The notes beneath the pieces were generated by a model that did no database searches, was not told the origin of the DNA, and saw only the letters and a program-made list of their open reading frames with translations. The translations under genes and the position numbers were made by a program. A DNA stretch of 64,000 nucleotides from Paracrocinitomix mangrovi (GTDB taxonomy: Bacteria > Bacteroidota > Bacteroidia > Flavobacteriales_D > Crocinitomicaceae), in NCBI RefSeq assembly GCF_019740355.2, contig NZ_CP091819.1:434001-498000 (forward strand), given 5' to 3'. This document shows, piece by piece, positions 9,934 to 18,960 of this stretch; position 1 is the first letter of the stretch, and every line of letters begins with the position of its first letter.

Positions 9934-11121
9934 ATGAATTCTGAATTATACGGCTCGATATTATTTAAATTTGCCCAAATTAAACTAAATAGATTGTTTA
10001 GAATCAGTAATTTATATTTGTCTTTAGTGTTCTTAGCATTGTTTCAATTTCAAGGCAGTGCAAAAGCGCAAACAGTTGACTCTTTAAGATTGGACTCTCT
10101 TATAACAATCCTTACGTTAGAAAAAGATTCTAGTCAAACAGTTGATGTTTATTTGAGTTTGGCTGATGAGTACATGAGGGTGACTGATTATACTATCGCT
10201 TCTACTTATACTGATTTGGCGCTAGACCTAGCTGTTAAAATAGGATATAAAGAAGGTGAGTTAAGAGCTACATTGAATATGGCTCACATGTATTTAGCTT
10301 ATTATCTGGATTATACTAAGTCAATATCTTTCTATGATCATGCTTTGAAGTTGGCTGAAGAAATCGGTAATGATGAAGATTATTTATCAGTATATAGAGG
10401 TTATTCTAATCTGTATTCTAGTGTTGGAAATCATTCGTCAGCATTGCATTTTAATGAAAAAGCAATAGAAGTAGCTGAGAGAATTGGAGATCAAGAAGTT
10501 GTTTCTGAATTAAATGCATATGCCGGAAGTATTTATGAAGAGTCTGGTGATAATGCTAAGGCAATTGAGTGTTATGAGAAGGTAGAGTCAATTGAAGATG
10601 CTAACAATTATATGGGTACCTCAAATGCCGCTTATACAGTTATCGCTCATCTTTATTATTTAAAAGGAGATTTCAAGAGGTCAATAAAGTTGTATAGAAC
10701 TGCAATTAAGAGATTTGAAAGATTGCAAGAGTTTAGATGGGTGTCGTATACACATTCCGAGATAGCAGGTGTCTTAATTGAAGATGGTCAGATGGAATTA
10801 GCTGAGAAGCATGCTTTAAAAGGGTTAGAAATTGCAGAATTATATGATCTGAATAAAGAAAGAGGTGATAATTATAAAATGCTAGCTAACGTCTATAAGG
10901 CAAAAGGAAATACAGAAAAATATCAGAAATATCAGAAAGCTTATGAAGAATTTACGGATTCTGTGATGGTAAAGCTAGAAGATAGGGTTGCTGTGCAACA
11001 GTCAGTTTCATTGCCACCGAGTTCAGGTGTTTCTTTTAAAACTCTTATCAATTTGGCAATTATTTTATTCTTTGTGATAATTGCAGTTTTCTTAAGTGGT
11101 TTAAAGTTCAGTAGAGGTTAA
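9934..11121 (+). CDS. TPR-repeat protein with N-terminal signal and C-terminal membrane anchor
   Basis: 395 residues from the first ATG. At least five tetratricopeptide repeats span residues ~60-330 (for example ALKLAEEIGNDEDYLSVYRG and AIECYEKVESI), and a single membrane segment (LINLAIILFFVIIAVFLSGL) closes the protein. It resembles the sensor half of the TPR-histidine kinase and TPR-LuxR proteins common in Bacteroidota, but no kinase or DNA-binding domain follows. The signal peptide (SNLYLSLVFLALFQFQGSAKA) begins well inside the frame. A TAAATTTG box at 9966-9973 also lies inside it, so a TTG start at 9994 is a real alternative. Function unknown. Confidence 0.65.
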   Translation: MNSELYGSILFKFAQIKLNRLFRISNLYLSLVFLALFQFQGSAKAQTVDSLRLDSLITILTLEKDSSQTVDVYLSLADEYMRVTDYTIASTYTDLALDLAVKIGYKEGELRATLNMAHMYLAYYLDYTKSISFYDHALKLAEEIGNDEDYLSVYRGYSNLYSSVGNHSSALHFNEKAIEVAERIGDQEVVSELNAYAGSIYEESGDNAKAIECYEKVESIEDANNYMGTSNAAYTVIAHLYYLKGDFKRSIKLYRTAIKRFERLQEFRWVSYTHSEIAGVLIEDGQMELAEKHALKGLEIAELYDLNKERGDNYKMLANVYKAKGNTEKYQKYQKAYEEFTDSVMVKLEDRVAVQQSVSLPPSSGVSFKTLINLAIILFFVIIAVFLSGLKFSRG

Positions 11122-11205
11122 TAGTAAATACATTCTGTTGATAACTCTTGTCTTTCTTTAGTCTAATTATTTGTCCTCCTTGCTATTTTTGTTTGTTGAT
11201 CTATT

Positions 11206-13995
11206 ATGTCAGAGGAGAACGAACCACATAACGAAGAAGAAGAGAATTTACCACAAGGTGAAAATAATAATGAGAATGATGATAATATCATTCCGTTATC
11301 AGGAATGTACAAGGACTGGTTCCTTGATTATGCTTCATATGTAATTCTTGAAAGAGCTGTACCTGCTTTATTGGATGGGTTTAAACCTGTGCAAAGACGT
11401 ATCATGCATTCCATGAAAGAAATGGATGATGGTCGTTACAATAAAGTAGCTAATGTTATTGGTAACACCATGAAGTATCATCCACATGGAGATGCGTCAA
11501 TTGGTGAGGCCATGGTTCAAATGGGACAAAAAGACCTTTTGATAGATACACAAGGTAACTGGGGTAATATATTAACAGGTGATTCTGCTGCTGCACCAAG
11601 ATATATTGAAGCAAGGCTTTCTAAATTTGCTTCACATGTTGTTTTTAATGCTAAAACTACAGAGTGGTTGCCGTCTTATGATGGTAGAAATAAAGAACCG
11701 GTTCATCTTCCGGTTAAATTCCCTTTATTATTAGCGCAAGGTGCTGAAGGTATTGCTGTGGGGATGGCTTGTAAGGTAATGCCTCACAACTTTATTGAAT
11801 TGATTGATGCGTCTATTGATGTGTTAAGAGGGAAGAAAACTAACATCCTACCTGATTTTCCTCAAGGTGGTTTGGCAGATTTCTCTAATTATAATGAGGG
11901 TGAACGAGGAGGAAAAATAAGAGTTCGTGCAAGAATAGAGAAAGTAGACACTAAAACACTTATAATTACTGAAGTTCCTTTTGGTTCAACTACCGGCTCA
12001 TTGATTGAGTCTGTGATTAAAGCCAATGAAAAAGGGAAAATCAAAATCAAGAAAATTGAAGATAATACGGCTGCTGAAGTCGAAATTATGATTCATCTTG
12101 GTACAGGTGTTTCACCGGATAAAACGATAGACGCCTTATATGCATTCACTAATTGTGAAATGTCTATATCTCCAAATACTTCTGTAATTCACGAAAACAA
12201 GCCAATGTTCTTGTCTGTGAATGAAATCTTAAAAATTTCAACAAACCAAACTGTTGAGTTGTTGAAATTAGAATTGGAAATCAGAAGAGGAGAGCTGGAA
12301 GAACAATGGCATTTTGCTTCTTTAGAAAAGATATTTATTGAGCAAAAGATTTATATCGAGTTTGACGGTAAAACTTATGAAGAAGCTATAGAGGTTACGC
12401 ATGAGTTATTGAAGCCGCATGTCAAACATCTTAAACGTGAAGTTACAGATGATGATGTAAAGAGGTTGTTAGAGATTAAAATGCGTAGAATCACCAAGCA
12501 TGATTCAGATAAAGCAGACACGTTTATTGAATCTCTTGAGGAAGAATTGAAACAAATTGCTTTTCACCTTGATAACCTTATTGAATTTGCAATTGACTAT
12601 TTCAAGGATCTTAAAAAGAAATTTGGTGAAGGAAAAGAACGTAAAACAGAAATTCGTCACTTTGATAATATTGCAGTTCAAAAAGTAGTTGTCGCTAACA
12701 AAAAGCTCTATGTAGATAGGGAAGAAGGCTTTGTTGGTTGGGGACTTAAAAAAGCCGAGTTTGTAAAGGAATGTAGTGACCTGGATGATGTGATAATCTT
12801 CTTCAAAACAGGTAAGATGATGGTGACCAAAATTGCTGACAAAAAATTTGTTGGTAAAGGTATTATCCATTGTACTGTTTGGAAAAAAGGAGATGAACGT
12901 ACCATTTATCACTTGATTTACAGAGATGGTGGTGAAGGTGGTCCGACAATGATGAAGCGTTTTGCCGTAAAATCTATCACAAGAGACAAAGAATACGACT
13001 TAACAAGAGGAACGAAAGGTTCTAAAGTGTATTATTTCTCATATCATCCAAACGGAGAAAGAGAAGTTGTTCAGGTTCAATTAAGACCAAGACCTCACTT
13101 AAAAAGAGTGAAGTATGATATTGATTTTGGTGAACTTATCATTAAAGGTAGAAGTGCTGCAGGTAACAGGGTTACAAAAGAAATTGTTTCTAAAGTAATT
13201 CAAAAAGAAGTTGGTGAATCTACATTGGCTGCCAGAAAAATATGGTGGGATGATGTTGTTAAAAGACTTAATGTTGATGGAAGAGGTGAGTTTTTGGGAA
13301 GATTCAAAGGTGATGATAAACTTTTAACTATCTATGATACCGGAGAGTTGAGAGTCACCAATTTTGATTTGTCAAATAGATTTAGTGATAATTTAGTGCA
13401 CATTGAAAAATGGCATCCAGAAAGACCTATCTCTGCAATTTATTATGATGCAGAAAAAGATCTGCATTTTGTGAAAAGATTCCTGGTTGAAGTGAAATCT
13501 GATAAGAAAACTTCATTTATTGCTGAATTTGAGGGATCTACTTTAGATGTGGTTTCGACAGCCTATAAACCGGTTGCAAGAGTGGTGTATAATAAACGCC
13601 TTAAAGAAACCAGAGATAAAGAAGATGAGCTAATTAATCTTGATGAATTCATTGATATCAAAGGGATGAAGGCTCAAGGTAATCAGTTGACAAAGCTTAA
13701 GATTAAAGAAATCTTGCTTGAAGGCCCAATCAAAGGAGATGAGCCGTGGCCGGAAGTAGAGGTTGAAGAAGAAGATCAATTAGAAGATGGAATGGAAGAT
13801 GGTGAAGATTTTGATGATTCAGATGAGGATACGCAATCTAGTATATCTGATGATGATACAGAAGATGAGGATTCTGAAAGCCCTATTGAAATAGAATGGG
13901 ATCTTGAAGAGGAAAAAGAAACCAAAAAGCCGAAGAAAAATAATCCTATAAAAGATTCGGATGAAGATGATGATTCTCAAACCTCATTATTTTAA
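11206..13995 (+). CDS. parC: DNA topoisomerase IV subunit A
   Basis: 929-residue cleavage/rejoining subunit. The breakage-reunion domain covers about residues 30-470, with the catalytic Tyr at residue 133 in AAPRYIEARL. The winged-helix quinolone region reads HPHGDASIGEAM: the position equal to E. coli ParC Ser80 is Ala, and the Glu84 position is kept. A beta-pinwheel C-terminal domain follows (about 500-830). The last ~90 residues are a strongly acidic low-complexity tail (EDGEDFDDSDED). The first ~30 residues are also acidic. The YCF48-like gene downstream begins 35 bases inside this gene. It pairs with ParE at 4900. Confidence 0.9.
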   Translation: MSEENEPHNEEEENLPQGENNNENDDNIIPLSGMYKDWFLDYASYVILERAVPALLDGFKPVQRRIMHSMKEMDDGRYNKVANVIGNTMKYHPHGDASIGEAMVQMGQKDLLIDTQGNWGNILTGDSAAAPRYIEARLSKFASHVVFNAKTTEWLPSYDGRNKEPVHLPVKFPLLLAQGAEGIAVGMACKVMPHNFIELIDASIDVLRGKKTNILPDFPQGGLADFSNYNEGERGGKIRVRARIEKVDTKTLIITEVPFGSTTGSLIESVIKANEKGKIKIKKIEDNTAAEVEIMIHLGTGVSPDKTIDALYAFTNCEMSISPNTSVIHENKPMFLSVNEILKISTNQTVELLKLELEIRRGELEEQWHFASLEKIFIEQKIYIEFDGKTYEEAIEVTHELLKPHVKHLKREVTDDDVKRLLEIKMRRITKHDSDKADTFIESLEEELKQIAFHLDNLIEFAIDYFKDLKKKFGEGKERKTEIRHFDNIAVQKVVVANKKLYVDREEGFVGWGLKKAEFVKECSDLDDVIIFFKTGKMMVTKIADKKFVGKGIIHCTVWKKGDERTIYHLIYRDGGEGGPTMMKRFAVKSITRDKEYDLTRGTKGSKVYYFSYHPNGEREVVQVQLRPRPHLKRVKYDIDFGELIIKGRSAAGNRVTKEIVSKVIQKEVGESTLAARKIWWDDVVKRLNVDGRGEFLGRFKGDDKLLTIYDTGELRVTNFDLSNRFSDNLVHIEKWHPERPISAIYYDAEKDLHFVKRFLVEVKSDKKTSFIAEFEGSTLDVVSTAYKPVARVVYNKRLKETRDKEDELINLDEFIDIKGMKAQGNQLTKLKIKEILLEGPIKGDEPWPEVEVEEEDQLEDGMEDGEDFDDSDEDTQSSISDDDTEDEDSESPIEIEWDLEEEKETKKPKKNNPIKDSDEDDDSQTSLF

Positions 13996-14968
13996 ATTCA
14001 GTTTTCTATTACTGCTTATTTCTTGTAAGCCTTTACATTTTAAAGAACAGTTTAGACAAAATCATGCTATTGGAAAGCATTCTAGAGCCTTGAGTCATTC
14101 AGGACTTGAAACTTACGTTGCTGGCAAAGATGGCGTTTATTCATTCATTGTTTCAGATAAAATCATCTTAACAGATAGTGTTGAGAATGCAGAAGATATT
14201 CGCGATTTACATCTTATAGGAAGCAATTTACTTTTATTAAATTCTGGAAACCATGGGTTGATCTGGAAAATTGAAGGAGATGAAAAGAAAGTGGTATATC
14301 AAAAAGACAGTGTGTTTTTAGATGGCTTTGATTTTTGGGATGAAAACAGAGGGATTGCTTATGGGGATCCAGTAAATGGAAAAATGTTTCTATTAACTAC
14401 AGAAAATGGAGGTAACACCTGGGATCAAGTAGCGTCTGAAAATATCCCTTCGGCTTTACAAAATGAAGCAGGTTTTGCAGCAAGCGGAACAGGAGTGAGG
14501 TGTTTACCTAATGGCGTGGCCTATATATCAACTGGTGTTTCAGATGTGTCAAGATTATTGAAGACCTCAGATTTTGGTGAACATTGGACAGCAATTAATA
14601 CGCCAATTAAATCTGGAGAAAGCTATGGAATTTATAGCATGTATTTTTGGTCAGAACAGGAAGGGATGATTATTGGTGGTAGTTATTTGCATCCCGAAGA
14701 CAATCAACAAATATGTTATTATACAGATGATGGAGGTGAAAATTGGAAAGATAGATCAAAAGGTTTGGGCGGCTATATCTCATGTATAGATGCTTATGAT
14801 GATTTAATTGTCGTTACCGGAAGGATGGGGACTTACTACTCTGTCAATAGAGGTGAAAAATGGAACCTTTTATTTTCTGATAAATTTTATTCGGTTGATG
14901 TGGAAGAATATTCAATTGCTTTCTCAGGCAAAAACGGTGCGGTTCTAATTGGCACCTATAAATTTTAG
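13961..14968 (+). CDS. YCF48-like beta-propeller lipoprotein
   Basis: 335 residues. The start overlaps the end of parC by 35 bases in another frame; ATGs at 13961, 13967 and 13970 are all possible. A hydrophobic stretch with lipobox (FLLLLISC) predicts a lipoprotein. The rest shows propeller turns typical of YCF48/BNR proteins (TENGGNTWDQV, SDFGEHWTAI, DDGGENWKDR, VNRGEKWNLL). Plant and cyanobacterial YCF48 helps assemble photosystem II, but in heterotrophic Bacteroidota such proteins are generic surface propellers, so no function is assigned. Confidence 0.7.
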   Translation: MKMMILKPHYFKFSFLLLLISCKPLHFKEQFRQNHAIGKHSRALSHSGLETYVAGKDGVYSFIVSDKIILTDSVENAEDIRDLHLIGSNLLLLNSGNHGLIWKIEGDEKKVVYQKDSVFLDGFDFWDENRGIAYGDPVNGKMFLLTTENGGNTWDQVASENIPSALQNEAGFAASGTGVRCLPNGVAYISTGVSDVSRLLKTSDFGEHWTAINTPIKSGESYGIYSMYFWSEQEGMIIGGSYLHPEDNQQICYYTDDGGENWKDRSKGLGGYISCIDAYDDLIVVTGRMGTYYSVNRGEKWNLLFSDKFYSVDVEEYSIAFSGKNGAVLIGTYKF

Positions 14969-15048
14969 CTTAGTAAATCATTTTCAAAAACTGACAAAAG
15001 TCATGTTTGAAGTTGTTGGGTGTCATCATTTGGGCAGCATATCTGCTA

Positions 15049-15056
15049 TACTTTTG
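15049..15056 (+). promoter_or_regulatory. Candidate -7 box for the small membrane protein gene
   Basis: TACTTTTG fits TAnnTTTG. A TTTG at 15029 is only 16 bases upstream, which is short. It would start transcription near 15063 and so rules out a GTG start at 15020. Confidence 0.4.
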
Positions 15057-15079
15057 GGTTATACAAAAAACTTAAAACT

Positions 15080-15451
15080 ATGGCACATACAACAACAACT
15101 TCAGGAGTAGCTCACAGCACAAGTGCAAAAATTCAAGTGACAAGCCCGGCTAAAACTAGAGATAATGAACAGTTTTCTGGAATTAAATGGTTGGACAATC
15201 TTGTAGGTGAATATAATTTTAACAGATATGGTATTTATGCAATCGCACTTCTTTTGGTGGGTTGTTTAGGTGGAGTAGCAGTTGGATTAGGTTCAATGAC
15301 TAGCTCTATCGAGATTTTAATTTTAGTAATTCCTACTATGGTATCATTAACAATGATTTTAGCAGTAGCGCCAATGAGACTGTTGTTATGGACAGTTTTG
15401 TTTACTTGTTTGCTAGACATTATAATGATCGTATATAATATTTTGGTTTAA
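15080..15451 (+). CDS. Small integral membrane protein of unknown function
   Basis: 123 residues from the ATG at 15080 (MAHTTTTSG). A polar, Thr/Ser-rich N-terminus of about 50 residues precedes three predicted membrane segments (IYAIALLLVGCLGGVAVGLG, IEILILVIPTMVSLTMILAV and LLLWTVLFTCLLDIIMIVY). No family recognised. A GTG 60 bases upstream is in frame, but a promoter-like box lies between the two codons, which favours the ATG. The gene stands alone between the YCF48-like gene and a strong terminator at 15508. Confidence 0.7.
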   Translation: MAHTTTTSGVAHSTSAKIQVTSPAKTRDNEQFSGIKWLDNLVGEYNFNRYGIYAIALLLVGCLGGVAVGLGSMTSSIEILILVIPTMVSLTMILAVAPMRLLLWTVLFTCLLDIIMIVYNILV

Positions 15452-15507
15452 AGTTCTTTTGATAGGTGATCACTATAAAGTGATTCATTTCTTAAGGTGA
15501 GTGATGG

Positions 15508-15535
15508 CCGTCCCTAAAGAGGGACGGTTTTTTTT
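15508..15535 (+). terminator. Rho-independent terminator
   Basis: An 8-bp stem (CCGTCCCT/AGGGACGG) with an AAAG loop and eight T residues. It isolates the small membrane protein gene from the histidine operon. Confidence 0.85.
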
Positions 15536-15576
15536 GTTCTATAAATCAAGTAGTTATGATTTTATTATGTAAAAAA

Positions 15577-15609
15577 TTTGTTTATTAAATAAAAGTTGAC
15601 TTAAATTTG
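15577..15609 (+). promoter_or_regulatory. Promoter of the histidine operon
   Basis: TTTG (15577-15580), a 21-base spacer, then TAAATTTG (15602-15609): a close match to the Bacteroidota housekeeping promoter. Transcription would start near 15615, only a few bases before the leader-peptide ATG at 15619. Confidence 0.7.
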
Positions 15610-15618
15610 TCCTCGAAT

Positions 15619-15678
15619 ATGTTAAAACAATTGCATCATATCCATTTTCATACTTGCATACAGGCGAGGAGGAAATGA
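15619..15678 (+). CDS. Histidine operon leader peptide
   Basis: A 19-codon frame encoding MLKQLHHIHFHTCIQARRK, with four His codons among residues 6-11. It lies between the promoter and an intrinsic terminator that sits just before hisG. By analogy with enterobacterial his leaders, a ribosome stalling at the His codons when charged tRNA-His is scarce would change folding of the downstream RNA. The peptide itself probably has no function. Translation would have to begin very close to the predicted transcript 5' end. Confidence 0.7.
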   Translation: MLKQLHHIHFHTCIQARRK

Positions 15679-15701
15679 TATGTCAATAACTGAATATTAT
15701 A

Positions 15702-15734
15702 AAAACCCGTCTGAGTGAATTGGACGGGTTTTTT
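15702..15734 (+). terminator. Attenuator (intrinsic terminator) in the his leader
   Basis: A CCCGTC/GACGGG stem, extended by AAAA/TTTT, with an 11-base loop and a run of six T residues, ending 42 bases before hisG. A competing pairing is possible: 15661-15669 (CAGGCGAGG, the end of the leader peptide frame) can pair with 15706-15713 (CCCGTCTG) with one G-U pair and one bulged A, destroying the terminator. A ribosome stalled at the His codons leaves 15661-15669 free; one that reaches the stop codon covers it. This is classic attenuator logic. Confidence 0.7.
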
Positions 15735-15776
15735 GTTTACATATCCTTTGGTTTACTCAGACACTTTAAAAACAAA

Positions 15777-16634
15777 ATGAGTAAACTAAAAATCGCAATT
15801 CAAAAATCAGGTAGGTTAAAAGACGACAGTTTGGCATTATTAAAACAGTGCGGTATCTCTGTTGACAATGGTAGGGATCAATTAAAAGTTTCTGCGAACA
15901 ATTTTCCACTTGAAATATTTTTCCTCAGAAACTCCGATATTCCTCAATATATAGAAGATGGTGTGGTTGATCTGGGAATTGTAGGGGAAAATCTTTTGTA
16001 TGAAATCGACAGTGAATTAGATGTATTGAGATCCTTGAATTTTTCAAAATGTCGGGTTTCTATAGCGGTCCCTAAAAATTCAAAATTCACTGATATCAAA
16101 GATTTCGAAGGTAAAAAAATCGCAACATCTTATCCAAATACAACTCAAAAGTTCTTTAAAAGTAATGGTGTTAATACTGAGGTGCACGCAATTTCCGGAT
16201 CAGTAGAAATCGCTCCTAATATCGGATTGTCTGATGCTATTTGTGATATTGTTAGTACAGGTAATACCTTATTTAATAATGGCTTAAAAGAATTGTTTGT
16301 GATAATGAAATCTCAGGCAGTATTAGTAAAGCAGCCAAAGCCTTCAAGGGAAGTAAATAGTTTGATAGAGCAATTAAATTTTAGAATTGGTGCGGTACTA
16401 CGGGCTAAAACTTCAAAATACATTCTAATGAATGTTCCAAATGCTAATATTCAAAAAGTGTCAGCCCTGTTACCGGTTCTAAAAAGCCCAACAGTATTGC
16501 CATTGGCAGAAGAAGGTTGGAGTTCTTTGCACTCTGTTATTGATGAAGATGATTTTTGGAATGTGATAGATCAGCTTAAAGAAGCCGGAGCAGAAGGAAT
16601 ATTAGTAGCACCAATTGAAAAGATTATAGAATGA
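15777..16634 (+). CDS. hisG: ATP phosphoribosyltransferase, long form
   Basis: First step of histidine synthesis: condenses ATP with PRPP to phosphoribosyl-ATP. At 285 residues it is the long form. The catalytic part covers about residues 1-205 (LKIAIQKSGRL, GVVDLGIVGENLL, and the PRPP-binding DAICDIVSTGNTL). A C-terminal ACT-like regulatory domain follows (about 210-285), through which histidine usually inhibits the enzyme. No hisZ is needed for this form. The start is the ATG at 15777; the in-frame TTG at 15720 lies inside the attenuator hairpin. It overlaps hisD by four bases. Confidence 0.93.
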   Translation: MSKLKIAIQKSGRLKDDSLALLKQCGISVDNGRDQLKVSANNFPLEIFFLRNSDIPQYIEDGVVDLGIVGENLLYEIDSELDVLRSLNFSKCRVSIAVPKNSKFTDIKDFEGKKIATSYPNTTQKFFKSNGVNTEVHAISGSVEIAPNIGLSDAICDIVSTGNTLFNNGLKELFVIMKSQAVLVKQPKPSREVNSLIEQLNFRIGAVLRAKTSKYILMNVPNANIQKVSALLPVLKSPTVLPLAEEGWSSLHSVIDEDDFWNVIDQLKEAGAEGILVAPIEKIIE

Positions 16635-17917
16635 AAATAATAAGTGGTAAAAATCAGGGAGAGGTATTTCAGCAATTGAAAAGACCTCAGTTGAATCAGC
16701 AGGATTTGAATGATTTAATGAATGAAATATTCACTGAAATCAAAGAAAAGGGAGATGCGGCAATTGCTAAATATGTTGAGAAATTTGATGGATATAAAGC
16801 GCAGAACTTTTTAATTGATAATAAGCAAATTGAATTGGCTGCAACGAAGGTTAGCGCAGAGGTAAAAGCGGCCATTCAACAAGCTAAATCTAATATTGAA
16901 AAATTTCACTCTGCTCAAATTCCTTCTAAAATTCAAGTGGAAACCACAAAGGGTGTAATGTGCTGGCAAGAATTCAGACCTATTGAAAAAGTAGGAATTT
17001 ATATTCCCGGTGGTACTGCACCATTGTTCTCTACAGTTTTGATGCTTGCAATTCCTGCTAAACTTGCGGGCTGTAAAGAGCTTGTGCTGTGTACACCAGC
17101 GAGTAATATAGGTGGAGTTGCTGCTGAGATTCTTTATGCTGCCAAAATTTGTGGAGTAGATAAAATCTATTCAATAGGAGGTTCTCAGGCTATAGCTGCT
17201 CTTACAATAGGGACAGAAAGTATACCGTCTGTAGATAAAATTTTTGGTCCTGGTAACCAATACGTAACTGCTGCTAAAGTAAAAGCGCAGCAAATGGGAG
17301 TAGCTATTGATATGCCTGCCGGACCATCAGAATTAATGGTTGTTGCAGACAAAAATGCAGATCCTGAATTTGCAGCTGCTGATTTATTGTCACAAGCTGA
17401 GCACGGAGAAGATAGTCAGGTTGTGGCAATAGTTGAAACGGTTGAGTTTGCTGAGCAATTACTGGAAAAGGTCAACAACCAATTGCTTTTGCTTTCAAGA
17501 AAAGGAATAGCCGAAAAAGCTTTGCAAAATTCCAAAATCATTGTACTTAAAACTTTAGAAGAAGTTGTAGAGGTAGTCAATTATTATGCACCTGAGCATT
17601 TAATTCTGATGACAGAAAAGAATGATGCAATTATTCCTTTGGTTTTAAATGCAGGTTCTGTGTTTGTGGGAGCTTATACTCCTGAGAGTGCGGGTGATTA
17701 TGCTTCTGGAACCAATCATACTTTGCCTACAAATGGAGCCTCCAGAGCATATAGTGGGGTAAATATTGATGCTTTTATCAAGAAAATTACATTTCAAAAA
17801 ATATCTCCTTCAGGAATTAAAAATATTGGTAATACCATAAGTGTAATGGCAGATGCAGAAGGATTAGATGCCCACAAGAATGCAGTTGAAATCAGATTAA
17901 AAAAACTAAAAGTATGA
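16631..17917 (+). CDS. hisD: Histidinol dehydrogenase
   Basis: 428 residues, usual length. Catalyses the last two oxidations, L-histidinol to L-histidine, using two NAD+ and a Zn2+ ion. Visible family motifs are YIPGGTAPLFST, the nucleotide-binding GPGNQYVTAAK, AGPSELMVV, the AEHGEDSQ metal/catalytic region, YYAPEHL and TNHTLPTNG with the conserved His residues. It overlaps hisG upstream and hisC downstream by four bases each, which suggests translational coupling across the operon. Confidence 0.94.
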   Translation: MKIISGKNQGEVFQQLKRPQLNQQDLNDLMNEIFTEIKEKGDAAIAKYVEKFDGYKAQNFLIDNKQIELAATKVSAEVKAAIQQAKSNIEKFHSAQIPSKIQVETTKGVMCWQEFRPIEKVGIYIPGGTAPLFSTVLMLAIPAKLAGCKELVLCTPASNIGGVAAEILYAAKICGVDKIYSIGGSQAIAALTIGTESIPSVDKIFGPGNQYVTAAKVKAQQMGVAIDMPAGPSELMVVADKNADPEFAAADLLSQAEHGEDSQVVAIVETVEFAEQLLEKVNNQLLLLSRKGIAEKALQNSKIIVLKTLEEVVEVVNYYAPEHLILMTEKNDAIIPLVLNAGSVFVGAYTPESAGDYASGTNHTLPTNGASRAYSGVNIDAFIKKITFQKISPSGIKNIGNTISVMADAEGLDAHKNAVEIRLKKLKV

Positions 17918-18960
17918 ATATCTCAGATTTATTAAGACCCAATATTCTAAAGATGAAAGCGTATTCTTCTGCGCGAGATGAGTATGCTGGAAAAGCAATG
18001 ATTCAATTGGATGCAAACGAAAATCCATTTGCAGGTGAATTTGCAAGATATCCTGACCCTTATCAAAATGAGTTGAAAGCTAAAATAGCTGAAGCTAAAG
18101 GGATGAGCGCCAATAAAATTGTTTTGGGGAATGGTTCTGATGAGCTGATAGATCTTGTATTCAGAGCATTCTGTATTCCCGGTAAAGACAATGTGATTGG
18201 TATGTCGCCATCATATGGCATGTACAAGGTTTGTGCTGAGTTGAATGATGTTGAGTACAGGGAAGTGTTGTTGAATTCGGATTTTCAGTTGGACTTAACG
18301 TCAATGATGAATGCTATTGATGAAAACACCAAAGTGATATTCCTTTGTACACCTAATAATCCAAGTGGAAATGTTTTAGATATTGAGGATGTAGGGCGCT
18401 TATTGAGGGAATTTAATGGCATAGTGGTGATGGATGAAGCTTATATCGATTTTTCAACCAACCCGTCTTACATTAATACTTTAGATGAGAATCCTCAAAT
18501 AATTGTATTACAGACTTTATCAAAGTTTTATGGCTTGGCAGGTTTGAGACTGGGAATTGCTTATTGTAGTGAAGAATTGGTTGCAGTATTTAATAAAATT
18601 AAACCACCTTATAATGTAAATGAAGCTTCTCAAAAATTAGCAATTAAAAATCTGGCAACTATTGATTTTTCCAACTATAAAAGATCATTTTTTGAATTAA
18701 AAGAGATGCTTCTTGAAGCTTTGCAAGGTAGTTCAGAGGTTGTTAAAGTATTTCCTTCAGAAGCCAACTTTTTCCTGGTGAAATTCAAGGATGCTCATTT
18801 CATATATAATTATTTAATTGAGAATGGTGTGGTAGTAAGAAACAGATCAAATCAGCCATTGTGTGATAACTGTTTGCGCATTACCGTTGGAAACAAAGAC
18901 GAAATAACAGCATTAATTAATGTATTTGACAGATATGAAAAAAGTATTATTTATAGATAG
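17914..18960 (+). CDS. hisC: Histidinol-phosphate aminotransferase
   Basis: 348-residue fold type I PLP enzyme converting imidazole acetol phosphate to histidinol phosphate with glutamate. Motifs: DANENPF near the N-terminus, LGNGSDELIDL (phosphate loop), TPNNPSGN, VMDEAYIDF with the PLP-contacting Asp, and the Schiff-base Lys in TLSKFYGLAGLRLG. It overlaps hisD by four bases and hisB by 26 bases. Confidence 0.93.
   Translation: MNISDLLRPNILKMKAYSSARDEYAGKAMIQLDANENPFAGEFARYPDPYQNELKAKIAEAKGMSANKIVLGNGSDELIDLVFRAFCIPGKDNVIGMSPSYGMYKVCAELNDVEYREVLLNSDFQLDLTSMMNAIDENTKVIFLCTPNNPSGNVLDIEDVGRLLREFNGIVVMDEAYIDFSTNPSYINTLDENPQIIVLQTLSKFYGLAGLRLGIAYCSEELVAVFNKIKPPYNVNEASQKLAIKNLATIDFSNYKRSFFELKEMLLEALQGSSEVVKVFPSEANFFLVKFKDAHFIYNYLIENGVVVRNRSNQPLCDNCLRITVGNKDEITALINVFDRYEKSIIYR

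Noticed and set aside
12505-12912. A 135-codon minus-strand frame inside parC
   Set aside because: It lies wholly antisense to a well-conserved topoisomerase domain; Phe-rich composition is the usual shadow of Lys/Glu-rich coding sequence.
15709-15762. A strong pairing between 15709-15719 and 15752-15762 (11 bp, one G-U) as the his antiterminator
   Set aside because: The right arm is made only after the polymerase has passed the terminator's T tract, so it cannot prevent termination. The pairing 15661-15669 with 15706-15713 fits the order of synthesis.
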